A stretch of DNA of 8,876 nucleotides. It comes from an uncultured Lachnospiraceae bacterium. GTDB taxonomy: Bacteria > Bacillota > Clostridia > Lachnospirales > Lachnospiraceae. Location of the stretch: contig CACZPG010000140.1 of assembly GCA_902782965.1 (NCBI GenBank), positions 1 through 8,876 of the forward strand, in the 5' to 3' direction. This document shows positions 1-6,727 of this stretch, in pieces (positions within the stretch are counted from its first letter, which is position 1; every line of letters begins with the position of its first letter). Under the pieces are notes generated by a model. The model did no database searches, was not told the DNA's origin, and worked only from the letters and a program-made list of their open reading frames with translations. The position numbers were made by a program, and so were the translations under genes.

Positions 1-1017
1 ACCAGAGCTGCAGGAGATTCTGTTGTTATGGAATTCGGTGCCAGACGTGCTCAGGGACCGGATGCTGCAGTATGGGGAACACGTGCATGCTTTATAGGTG
101 GAGTTAATACCACAGCTACTGTTATGGCGGATCAACAGTTCGGCGTTACTGCAGTAGGAACTATGGCTCACAGCTGGGTTGAGTTCTTCCCTTCAGAATA
201 TGAATCTTTTAAGGCGTATTGTGAGATTTATCCTGATAACAGCGTTCTTCTTATAGATACATTTGATATTCTTGAAAGCGGTCTTCCTAATGCCATAAAG
301 GCTGCTCATGAAGTTCTTGAACCAATGGGTAAGAGACTCAAGGGTGTACGTATAGATAGTGGTGACCTTGCTTATTTCTCTAAGAAGATAAGAAAGAAGC
401 TTGACGAAGAAGGCCTTACTGACTGTTCGGTCGTTGTATCAAACAGTGTAGATGAATATCTTATTGACTCACTTAATAAACAGGGGGCTAAGATTAATTC
501 CTATGGTGTTGGCGAGAGAATGATCACTTCCAAGTCTGATCCTGTATTCGGAGGAGTATATAAACTCGTTGCAGTAAAGGAAGGTGACAAATTCGTTCCG
601 AAGATTAAGATATCTGAGAATATTGAGAAGATAACTAATCCCGGAAAGAAGAAGGTATACAGAATTTACAGCCAGAAAACTGGCTATGCAATCGCAGATC
701 TTCTTACTCTTGCTAATGAGAAGCCTGATTTTAGTGAATCTTATACATTCATTGATCCATCAATGCCTTGGAAGAATATGAAATTCCGAAATGTTACAGC
801 TAAGCCGCTTCAGGTTACTATATTCAAAGATGGTGAATACGTTTATGAACAGCCATCTCTAAAAGAAATACAGGAATTTGTTAAGTATCAGCTTAAGCAT
901 GAAATATGGGAAGAGGAACAGCGTTTTTATAATCCTCATATTCATTATCTTGATCTTTCAGTTGATCTTTATGAAACCAAGAAGAATCTTCTTTCAGGTG
1001 CAGAGTTTGTTGATTAG
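1..1017 (+). CDS. pncB: Nicotinate phosphoribosyltransferase, C-terminal part (5' end cut by window edge)
   Basis: Cytoplasmic enzyme of NAD salvage (Preiss-Handler route) that joins nicotinate to PRPP, with ATP hydrolysis, to give nicotinate mononucleotide. The reading frame is open from base 1, so the first ATG at 28 is internal; 338 residues are visible and the stop is TAG. Seen near the start is the family block EFGARRAQGPDAA. It is followed by GTMAHSW, whose His (residue 57 of the visible part) corresponds to the autophosphorylated His known in the family. Further on are RIDSGDL (117-122 region) and GVGERMITS leading to GGVYKLV (about 169-189), the phosphate/PRPP-binding barrel signatures. 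Full-length homologues are usually near 480-490 residues, so roughly 150 N-terminal residues lie outside the window. No terminator hairpin follows the stop, so transcription may run on into ybeY. Family assignment is secure; the alternative nicotinamide enzyme (NAMPT) lacks this motif set. Confidence 0.95.
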   Translation, partial: TRAAGDSVVMEFGARRAQGPDAAVWGTRACFIGGVNTTATVMADQQFGVTAVGTMAHSWVEFFPSEYESFKAYCEIYPDNSVLLIDTFDILESGLPNAIKAAHEVLEPMGKRLKGVRIDSGDLAYFSKKIRKKLDEEGLTDCSVVVSNSVDEYLIDSLNKQGAKINSYGVGERMITSKSDPVFGGVYKLVAVKEGDKFVPKIKISENIEKITNPGKKKVYRIYSQKTGYAIADLLTLANEKPDFSESYTFIDPSMPWKNMKFRNVTAKPLQVTIFKDGEYVYEQPSLKEIQEFVKYQLKHEIWEEEQRFYNPHIHYLDLSVDLYETKKNLLSGAEFVD

Positions 1018-1035
1018 GGGAATTGATAGTAATTT

Positions 1036-1064
1036 TTGACATACTCGACTATATATTGTATAAT
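1036..1064 (+). promoter_or_regulatory. Consensus sigma-A promoter upstream of ybeY
   Basis: The -35 box TTGACA (1036-1041) and -10 box TATAAT (1059-1064) match the vegetative consensus at all twelve positions, separated by the optimal 17 bases. The box lies in the only sizeable gap between pncB and ybeY. The predicted transcription start, seven bases after the -10 box, is about 1071. That is inside or at the end of the ybeY ribosome binding site, which is an unusual arrangement. There is no extended -10 TG element. Start-site position is inferred, not measured. Confidence 0.8.
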
Positions 1065-1071
1065 AAGGTGG
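1065..1071 (+). promoter_or_regulatory. Ribosome binding site of ybeY, abutting the -10 box
   Basis: AAGGTGG lies three bases before the ATG at 1075, so the core AGGTGG is close to the start but usable. It begins on the base right after TATAAT. A transcript starting at the predicted +1 (about 1071) would lack most of it, so it would serve only transcripts arriving from pncB. Confidence 0.65.
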
Positions 1072-1074
1072 TTT

Positions 1075-1581
1075 ATGAACATATATATTGATAATGAAAC
1101 GGAATACACATTACCTGTATATTATGGATATATTATTAATGATGTAATTAAGGGTACTTTGGAGTATCTTAATTGTCCTTATGAGTGTGAAGTATCTGTT
1201 ATCATTACAGATAACCATGGTATTCAGGAAATAAACAGTGCTGAAAGAAATATTGATGCGCCTACAGATGTACTTTCGTTTCCTATGCTTGATTTTGATA
1301 AACCAAATGACCTTAGTTATGTTGAGAAATATCCTCAGGATTATTTTAATCCCGAAACAGAAGAGCTTCTGCTGGGAGATATAGTTGTTTCTTTTGAAAA
1401 AGTAAACAGCCAGGCAGAGGAATATGGACATTCTGACAAAAGAGAGCTGGCTTTTCTTATAGCTCACAGTATGCTGCATCTCTTCGGATATGATCATATC
1501 AATGATGATGAAAGACTGATCATGGAGGAAATTCAGTCTGACATCTTAGAAAAGAAAGGATATACAAGAGACTATGAATAA
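1075..1581 (+). CDS. ybeY: Endoribonuclease YbeY (rRNA maturation factor)
   Basis: Zinc-dependent single-strand endoribonuclease that acts in the cytoplasm on 16S rRNA 3'-end processing and ribosome quality control. The 168-residue product matches the family's usual 150-170. The metal site HxxxHxxxxxH is intact as HSMLHLFGYDH (His131, His135, His141). The upstream conserved block RNIDAPTDVLSFP (58-70) and the LLLGDIVVS strand (98-106) are also present. I chose ATG 1075 because the ribosome binding site precedes it and family members begin with an MNxYIxNE-like strand. The frame stays open back to a TTG at 1036, but that codon is the promoter -35 box. Its usual Firmicutes neighbours (phoH, dgkA, era) are not in the window. 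The gene end overlaps the next gene by 8 bases, suggesting coupled translation. Confidence 0.95.
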   Translation: MNIYIDNETEYTLPVYYGYIINDVIKGTLEYLNCPYECEVSVIITDNHGIQEINSAERNIDAPTDVLSFPMLDFDKPNDLSYVEKYPQDYFNPETEELLLGDIVVSFEKVNSQAEEYGHSDKRELAFLIAHSMLHLFGYDHINDDERLIMEEIQSDILEKKGYTRDYE

Positions 1582-2743
1582 AAAATTTCTAACTCTGACT
1601 ACCGCAGTTGTTCTTTCACTTTCACTTTTAAGCGGATGTGGAAAGAAAGAAGAGGAAGTTACTACAGAAGCTAAGGATTATACTGTTAATCTTTCAGATA
1701 ATTCAATGATTGAAGATACTTCCGACATTCTTATGTCTAAGGACGGAAAGGTTCTCAGCGACCTTAATGGTGAATGGGTTGATCCTGAAATTGCTAAACA
1801 GAGATATGTTGCAGTAATGATCAATAATATCATTGATGCAATGCCTCAGTCAGGTGTTGAACAGGCTGATGTAATCTATGAAATGCTTGAGGAAGGCGGA
1901 ATCACACGTCTTATGGCAATATTCCAGGCTGATTATACAGGTATCTCAAAAATTGGACCTATCAGAAGTGCCAGACATTATTATGACAGAAAAGCTCTTG
2001 AGTATGATGCTATATTCGGTCACTGGGGACAGTCAATCTATGCAGGTCATGAGTTTGAAGTTCTCAAGGATCTTGATCAGCTTGATTTCAATGGTAAGGA
2101 CGGAGCATATGGATTCAGAGCTTCTGACAGAGTTGCTCCTCATAATGCATATTCTTCAGGTGAGAACATTATGAAAGCTATAGAAGCTGATGGCTTCGAT
2201 AAGGAGAAAGATCCTTCTTACAAGAAAATGTTTAATTTTAATATTGAGCCGAAAGAACTTGAAAACGGTTCTGCAGCTAATAAGATTACTACTGCATATA
2301 ATGAGGGAAGAAAGCCTTGGTTTGAATTTGATTCTGAATCAGGTCTTTACAAGAGATTCCAGTATGGTGAGCCTCAGATAGATGCAGAGACAGGTAATCA
2401 GCTTGCATTCGAAAATGTTATCGTTCAGTTCGCTCCACATAAGCCAATCACTAACGATCAGGTTGGTTGTATCGATATCGAGTATGTTGGTAAGGGCGAA
2501 GGCTATTATGCTACAGGTGGTAAGATCATTCCTATTAAATGGGAGAAGAAAGCATCCAAGAAGCATGTAGATTTCAGTATTACCGACGGACTTCTTGATA
2601 ATGGTGCAAAGAAAGGTAAATGTTCTGATTACGGTGTTACACAGTTCTATACAGAAGATGGTGAACCACTTAAGCTTAATCCTGGAAAAACATGGGTAAC
2701 TGTATTCCCTGATGACAATAAGGAAGGAATCATTATAGAGTAA
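1574..2743 (+). CDS. DUF3048 (YerB-like) lipoprotein
   Basis: A 389-residue predicted lipoprotein of unknown molecular function, related to Bacillus YerB. The N-terminus shows a lysine-rich start (MNKKF), a hydrophobic stretch (about 6-19) and the lipobox LSGC with the lipid-carrying Cys at residue 22, so it should be anchored on the outer face of the membrane. The DUF3048 N-terminal domain runs from about 78 to 200 with YVAVMINN, MPQSGVEQADVIYE, EGGITRLMAIFQ and KIGPIRSAR (127-134). The C-terminal domain (about 279-389) has NVIVQFAPHKPITND and ends with a LNPGKTWVTVFPDD segment. Its ATG lies inside the last codons of ybeY, 8-base overlap. The purine-rich AAAGGA (1555-1560) is 13 bases away, longer than ideal, so translation probably depends partly on ribosomes ending ybeY. 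The role is unknown; an envelope or cell-wall function is only a guess from location. Confidence 0.9.
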   Translation: MNKKFLTLTTAVVLSLSLLSGCGKKEEEVTTEAKDYTVNLSDNSMIEDTSDILMSKDGKVLSDLNGEWVDPEIAKQRYVAVMINNIIDAMPQSGVEQADVIYEMLEEGGITRLMAIFQADYTGISKIGPIRSARHYYDRKALEYDAIFGHWGQSIYAGHEFEVLKDLDQLDFNGKDGAYGFRASDRVAPHNAYSSGENIMKAIEADGFDKEKDPSYKKMFNFNIEPKELENGSAANKITTAYNEGRKPWFEFDSESGLYKRFQYGEPQIDAETGNQLAFENVIVQFAPHKPITNDQVGCIDIEYVGKGEGYYATGGKIIPIKWEKKASKKHVDFSITDGLLDNGAKKGKCSDYGVTQFYTEDGEPLKLNPGKTWVTVFPDDNKEGIIIE

Positions 2744-2797
2744 TTTCACGCTTTATTATCAGATTTATTGTTATTTGGTAGAAACGAGGAATCTTAC

Positions 2798-4087
2798 ATG
2801 TCACATTTAAAATATGACGTTTGTATAATAGGCGCAGGTGCATCAGGACTTGTTGCCGCAATTGAAAGCTCCCGCAGGGGGCTTTCTTGCGTAGTGGTGG
2901 AAAAGAATAAGAAAGCTGCCGCAAAACTATATGCCACGGGTAATGGCAGATGTAACATTACTAATGACAGCTGGGATGACGAAGTATATTATGGGAATCC
3001 ATTTCCTTTTGCAGTATATGAACATATATATAGTCTGACAAATATGCGTCCAAGAAATTTTATACTTGATTATTTCAGAAAGCTTGGTATTTCTACTGTA
3101 AATAAGGATGGTTATTATTACCCTGAAAGTATGCAGGCATCATCTGTTGTGTGGGCTCTTCTGGATACAGCGAAGGGTTATGGTACAGAGTTCAGATATA
3201 ATTTTGAAATCGCTGATGTTGATACTGAAGAAATAGATGGGATTACATATTATAGTGTTCAGAGAGTTTTGAAAGAATCTGAGAATACCTTAGGTTCGGA
3301 AATAATCTATGCCAGAAATCTGATAATAGCTGTTGGTGGGCTTTCGCAGATCAAACAGGATATCAGTTATAATAATCCGGAAGTATTTCTTACTGATTGT
3401 ATAGGTCTTGATATTAACAGGTTCAGACCCGGTCTATGTCCGGTTATGGTAAAAGAAGATCTCAGCAGTATATCAGGAGTCAGAGTCAAAGCAAGATTAT
3501 CTGTTGATGATAAATTATATTCAGATTCACCTATTTCTGAATTGGGCGAGCTTCAGATTAATGACCATGGAATCAGCGGTATTGTGACCTTTAATATGTC
3601 ATATTTCATGGAATCAGGAAGCAGAGTCAGGATAAATGTTCTGCCGAAAATATCTACTGATGAATTTGTAAATAATTTTAATAATATTAGAAATCAGTTG
3701 CCGGATAAACCATTACTCCTGTTTCTTAATGGATATATCAATGATAAGCTTGCCGGTTATTTCATTAATAAATTATATGGTGAGATGGGGCATAATCTGA
3801 AAATTCGAGATATCACAGAAACCGGTATAAGAGAATTATATGATGAGATGACTACATGGACCCTTTCGGTTGATATGAAATATGGCTTTGATATGTCTCA
3901 GGCATCCATAGGTGGAATTCCTACAACTGATATTGACTGTGATACTATGCGTATAATAAGTGATGATCCTGTATATAACAGAGTATATGTGGTAGGAGAG
4001 GCCACTGATGTTATAGGTAAATGCGGAGGTTATAATCTTACTTACGCATTTATTACCGGATATCTGGCAGGGAGAGATGTGAAATGA
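2798..4087 (+). CDS. HI0933/BaiN-family FAD-dependent oxidoreductase
   Basis: A 429-residue cytoplasmic flavoprotein of the HI0933-like family (COG2081), which databases variously name 'aminoacetone oxidase family' or 'BaiN'. The physiological substrate of most members is unknown, so neither name should be read as a function here. FAD-binding Rossmann motif GAGASG is at residues 12-17, with the ribose-binding Glu at 35 (VVVEK). The family signature TGNGRCNITN is at about 47-56. The C-terminal FAD-contact block is VVGEATD (from about 398) plus CGGYNLTYAF and GYLAGR. ATG 2798 was chosen because GAGGA (2786-2790) sits 7 bases before it; a TTG at 2768 in frame has no such site. It follows the lipoprotein gene by 54 bases without a clear terminator or promoter, and overlaps the next flavoprotein gene by 4 bases. 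A 10-bp hairpin lies within codons 23-30. Confidence 0.9.
   Translation: MSHLKYDVCIIGAGASGLVAAIESSRRGLSCVVVEKNKKAAAKLYATGNGRCNITNDSWDDEVYYGNPFPFAVYEHIYSLTNMRPRNFILDYFRKLGISTVNKDGYYYPESMQASSVVWALLDTAKGYGTEFRYNFEIADVDTEEIDGITYYSVQRVLKESENTLGSEIIYARNLIIAVGGLSQIKQDISYNNPEVFLTDCIGLDINRFRPGLCPVMVKEDLSSISGVRVKARLSVDDKLYSDSPISELGELQINDHGISGIVTFNMSYFMESGSRVRINVLPKISTDEFVNNFNNIRNQLPDKPLLLFLNGYINDKLAGYFINKLYGEMGHNLKIRDITETGIRELYDEMTTWTLSVDMKYGFDMSQASIGGIPTTDIDCDTMRIISDDPVYNRVYVVGEATDVIGKCGGYNLTYAFITGYLAGRDVK
2864..2886 (+). other. GC-rich hairpin inside the HI0933-family gene
   Basis: A 10-bp stem (one G-U pair, otherwise perfect) with a GCA triloop: GAAAGCTCCC (2864-2873) pairs with GGGGGCTTTC (2877-2886). 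It stands out in AT-rich surroundings and is built partly from CGC, AGG and GGG codons, which are uncommon in a window where most arginines are AGA. A short T-rich run (TTTCTT) follows the GC core. It could act as a transcription pause, weak terminator or translation brake, or be a by-product of the conserved SRRG-L coding. Function is not shown. Confidence 0.45.
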
Positions 4088-5832
4088 TCCGGATTAATGG
4101 AATTAAAATGAAACCGGGATTCAGTGAGAAGAATCTTGAACAGAAGATATACAAAATCCTTAGAATTAAATCCTGTAATTCCTGGAAAATATTAAAGAAA
4201 TCTCTTGATAGCAGAAAACATGATTTTATTCATTATGAAATCAGTGTAGGCGTATATGTATCAAATGAAGATGAAATAATACGTACGATTAACAATAAAA
4301 ATATTATGTTAACTAATGAGGTTAAATATACATTTCCTCATATTATTAATACTGAATTAAGAGAATTTCTTGATATAGATCAATCCTTCAGACCGGTTAT
4401 AATCGGATCGGGACCTGCAGGATATCATGCTGCTGTTAAACTGGCTTATGCAGGGTTTAAACCTATAGTTCTTGAACGTGGTAAAGCTGTTGAGGAAAGA
4501 GTTAAGGATATAGACAAATTATGGGCTTCAAATAAATTAAATGAAGAATCCAATATATGTTTTGGTGAAGGTGGTGCCGGTACGTTTTCTGACGGAAAGC
4601 TTAATACCGGAAATAAAGACAAAGGCGGATATTTCAAAGAAGTTCTTGAAACCTTTGTCAGATATGGAGCTGATCCTTCGATTCTATATGACGCAAAACC
4701 TCATATTGGAACAGATGTCCTAAGAAGTATTCTTAAGAATATGAGAGAAGATATTATTCGTCTGGGTGGTGAGGTCAGATTTAATAATAAACTTATAGAT
4801 ATTGATAAAGCTGAAAATACTGATTCTAACAGACAGCAGGATATTTATGATCTTACTGTTGAAAACACGGTTTCTTCAGAAGTATCCCACCTTTTTACCC
4901 GTTCTGTTATCCTTGCTATCGGACATAGTTCCAGAGATACATATAGAATGCTTATCTCTAAAGGCTTTGATATGGAACCCAAGCCCTTTGCGCTGGGTGT
5001 CCGAGTTGAACATAAGGCGGAGTGCATTAATGAGGCTATGTACGGCAGGGAATATAAGACAAAATACGGTGATACACTTCCGGCAGCGGATTATAAACTG
5101 GTTTATCATACCAATTCCGGAAGAAGTGTATTCTCATTCTGTATGTGCCCCGGTGGATATGTGGTAAATTCTTCAACTGAGAACGAATGTGTATGTATTA
5201 ACGGGATGAGCTACAGCGGAAGAGATGGTAATAATTCAAATTCAGCTATTATTGTTAATATAGATCCGTCTGATTTCCTTACTGATGGATTTAGTAACTC
5301 TAATGAAGATAAAATCGGAAATCCTGATTATTTGCTTTCCGGAATTGAATTTCAGAGACAAATAGAGAGGCTTGCATTCAGTGAAGGAGCCGGATGTATT
5401 CCGGTCCAGTTATATGGGGATTTTAAAGATAATAAAGTTTCCTCAGAACTAAAAGATATAACTCCTGAAATCAAAGGAAAATGGAACTTTGGAGATTTAA
5501 GAAAAGTTCTTCCTGAATTTGTAACCGATTCAATTCTCGAGGCAATGCCTGAGTTTGGAAAGAAAATTAACGGTTATGATTCAGATGATACTGTTATGAG
5601 TGCTGTTGAAGCAAGAAGCAGTTCTCCGGTTCGTATACTCAGAAACGATAAGCTTCTCTGTCAGAAATTTCCCGGAATTATTCCATCCGGAGAAGGTGCA
5701 GGCTACGCCGGAGGAATAACCTCTGCAGCTGCTGACGGTATTAAAGCTGCGGAAGCCGCATCAGAGTATATTATAGAAGATCTAATAGATGCATATAAAG
5801 TATATGAAGAAGGACTTTATAAGAATTGTTAA
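4084..5832 (+). CDS. COG2509-type FAD-dependent dehydrogenase
   Basis: A 582-residue cytoplasmic flavoprotein of an uncharacterised family (NAD(P)/FAD-dependent oxidoreductase, COG2509). About 100 N-terminal residues form a small domain beginning MIRINGIK. Next comes the Rossmann FAD site GSGPAG (108-113) with Glu130 of VLERG, and then the family signature GEGGAGTFSDGKL (161-173). After these come a CMCPGG segment (353-358) and NGMSYSGR. The C-terminal FAD-contact motif is GEGAGYAGGITSAAADG (536-552). The start ATG overlaps the previous stop as ATGA, with AGGGAGAG (4069-4076) 7 bases upstream, so the two flavoproteins are probably translated together. It is somewhat longer than the roughly 530 residues I expect; Asn/Ser/Asp-rich loops near 240-255 and 396-415 look like insertions. 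A second CxC motif (Cys369, Cys371) is unusual. Substrate unknown. Confidence 0.88.
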   Translation: MIRINGIKMKPGFSEKNLEQKIYKILRIKSCNSWKILKKSLDSRKHDFIHYEISVGVYVSNEDEIIRTINNKNIMLTNEVKYTFPHIINTELREFLDIDQSFRPVIIGSGPAGYHAAVKLAYAGFKPIVLERGKAVEERVKDIDKLWASNKLNEESNICFGEGGAGTFSDGKLNTGNKDKGGYFKEVLETFVRYGADPSILYDAKPHIGTDVLRSILKNMREDIIRLGGEVRFNNKLIDIDKAENTDSNRQQDIYDLTVENTVSSEVSHLFTRSVILAIGHSSRDTYRMLISKGFDMEPKPFALGVRVEHKAECINEAMYGREYKTKYGDTLPAADYKLVYHTNSGRSVFSFCMCPGGYVVNSSTENECVCINGMSYSGRDGNNSNSAIIVNIDPSDFLTDGFSNSNEDKIGNPDYLLSGIEFQRQIERLAFSEGAGCIPVQLYGDFKDNKVSSELKDITPEIKGKWNFGDLRKVLPEFVTDSILEAMPEFGKKINGYDSDDTVMSAVEARSSSPVRILRNDKLLCQKFPGIIPSGEGAGYAGGITSAAADGIKAAEAASEYIIEDLIDAYKVYEEGLYKNC

Positions 5833-5852
5833 TAAGAAAGAGGTATACATAG

Positions 5853-6719
5853 ATGGATATGAATATCAATATCAGAGAGACTCTAAAATATAAGAGGAGA
5901 ATCGTTATCAAAGTCGGTTCGTCATCTCTTGTACATCCGGAAACAGGTGAACTGGATTTTGTAAAAGTTGAAAGAATGATCAGGATAATCAGTGATATCA
6001 AGAATCAGGGGAAAGATGTTGTACTTGTTTCGTCAGGTGCTATATCTGTAGGAAGAAAGATTCTTGGTCTTGCTAAGAAACCAGAAGTTCTCTCAATGAT
6101 ACAGGCTTGTGCTGCTTTGGGACAGGGGGAACTGATGATGCTTTATCAGAAAATCTTCATGGAATATAACAATAAAGCTGCACAGGTTCTTCTGACATTT
6201 GATGTTATAACTAATGATGAACGTCGTAAAAACGCACAGAATACTCTTAAACAGCTTCTTGATCTTGATATAATTCCAATTGTTAACGAGAATGATACAG
6301 TAGCTACAGAAGAAATAGAGTTTGGTGATAATGATACACTTTCCGCCATAGTATCTACACTTATTGGTGCTGATATGCTTATTCTTCTCACGGATATTGA
6401 TGGATTCTATACGGATGATCCACGTAAAAATCCAAATGCCAAGAGACTGTCCATTATAGAAAAAATAGATGATTCTCTTAAAAATATGGCTAAGGGCACT
6501 GTTACAAGTTACGGAACAGGTGGTATGTATACTAAGATAGCTGCAGCCCAGATTGCAAATCATGCAGGTGCTGATGTGGCTATTCTGGAATCTAAAGATA
6601 TGGAAATTATTCATAGACTGATGGATGGTGAAGATGTCGGTACTATTTTTGTAAGTGATACAACTACTGAATTTGATATTCTTGATTTTATTAAGAATAA
6701 GAAATATCTTGAGAAATGA
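5853..6719 (+). CDS. proB: Glutamate 5-kinase, short form without PUA domain
   Basis: First enzyme of proline synthesis from glutamate: ATP-dependent phosphorylation of the gamma-carboxylate, in the cytoplasm, normally channelled to ProA. The 288-residue product is an amino-acid-kinase fold only. Motifs: nucleotide/phosphate site IKVGSSSLV (19-27), VSSGAISVGRKILGL (59-73), NENDTVATEEIEFGDND (145-161), LLTDIDGFYTDDPR (178-191) and GTGGMYTKIAAA (221-232). The E. coli enzyme (367 residues) carries a C-terminal PUA domain that is absent here; short forms are known in other bacteria. ATG 5853 has AAAGAGGT (5837-5844) 8 bases upstream; a second ATG at 5859 is also possible. It follows the COG2509 gene by 20 bases. 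proA, its usual partner, is not next: pepD follows. Confidence 0.94.
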   Translation: MDMNINIRETLKYKRRIVIKVGSSSLVHPETGELDFVKVERMIRIISDIKNQGKDVVLVSSGAISVGRKILGLAKKPEVLSMIQACAALGQGELMMLYQKIFMEYNNKAAQVLLTFDVITNDERRKNAQNTLKQLLDLDIIPIVNENDTVATEEIEFGDNDTLSAIVSTLIGADMLILLTDIDGFYTDDPRKNPNAKRLSIIEKIDDSLKNMAKGTVTSYGTGGMYTKIAAAQIANHAGADVAILESKDMEIIHRLMDGEDVGTIFVSDTTTEFDILDFIKNKKYLEK

Positions 6720-6721
6720 GG
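6718..6721 (+). promoter_or_regulatory. Ribosome binding site that decides the pepD start
   Basis: GAGG overlaps the proB stop codon and lies 6 bases before ATG 6728. The earlier in-frame ATG at 6716 has no comparable site upstream. This favours 6728 as the pepD start. Confidence 0.6.
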
Positions 6722-6727
6722 TTAGGT

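Noticed and set aside
1036..1074. TTG-initiated N-terminal extension of ybeY by 13 residues
   Set aside because: The TTG is the -35 box of a consensus promoter, has no ribosome binding site, and the added residues do not resemble the YbeY N-terminus. ATG 1075 fits the family.
1111..1497. Minus-strand open frame of 128 codons inside ybeY
   Set aside because: Antisense to a well-conserved gene, with low-complexity Ile/Phe/Tyr/Lys composition and no recognisable motif; a shadow of the AT-rich coding strand.
2339..2749. Minus-strand open frame of 136 codons under the lipoprotein gene
   Set aside because: Overlaps the conserved DUF3048 C-terminal domain and shows no motif or start context of its own.
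2768..2797. TTG-initiated extension of the HI0933-family protein by 10 residues
   Set aside because: GAGGA lies ideally before ATG 2798, and the FAD motif sits at the usual distance from that start.
2744..2797. Possible terminator or promoter in the gap after the lipoprotein gene
   Set aside because: No stable hairpin with a T-run and no convincing -35/-10 pair can be read; only the ribosome binding site stands out.
2824..2829. TATAAT box early in the HI0933-family gene
   Set aside because: The position 17 bases upstream (2801-2806, TCACAT) does not resemble a -35 box and there is no extended -10, so a chance match in AT-rich coding DNA is likelier.
6093..6614. Minus-strand open frame of 173 codons inside proB
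   Set aside because: Antisense shadow rich in Ile, Ser, Cys and Phe; no family features, and proB fully explains the region.
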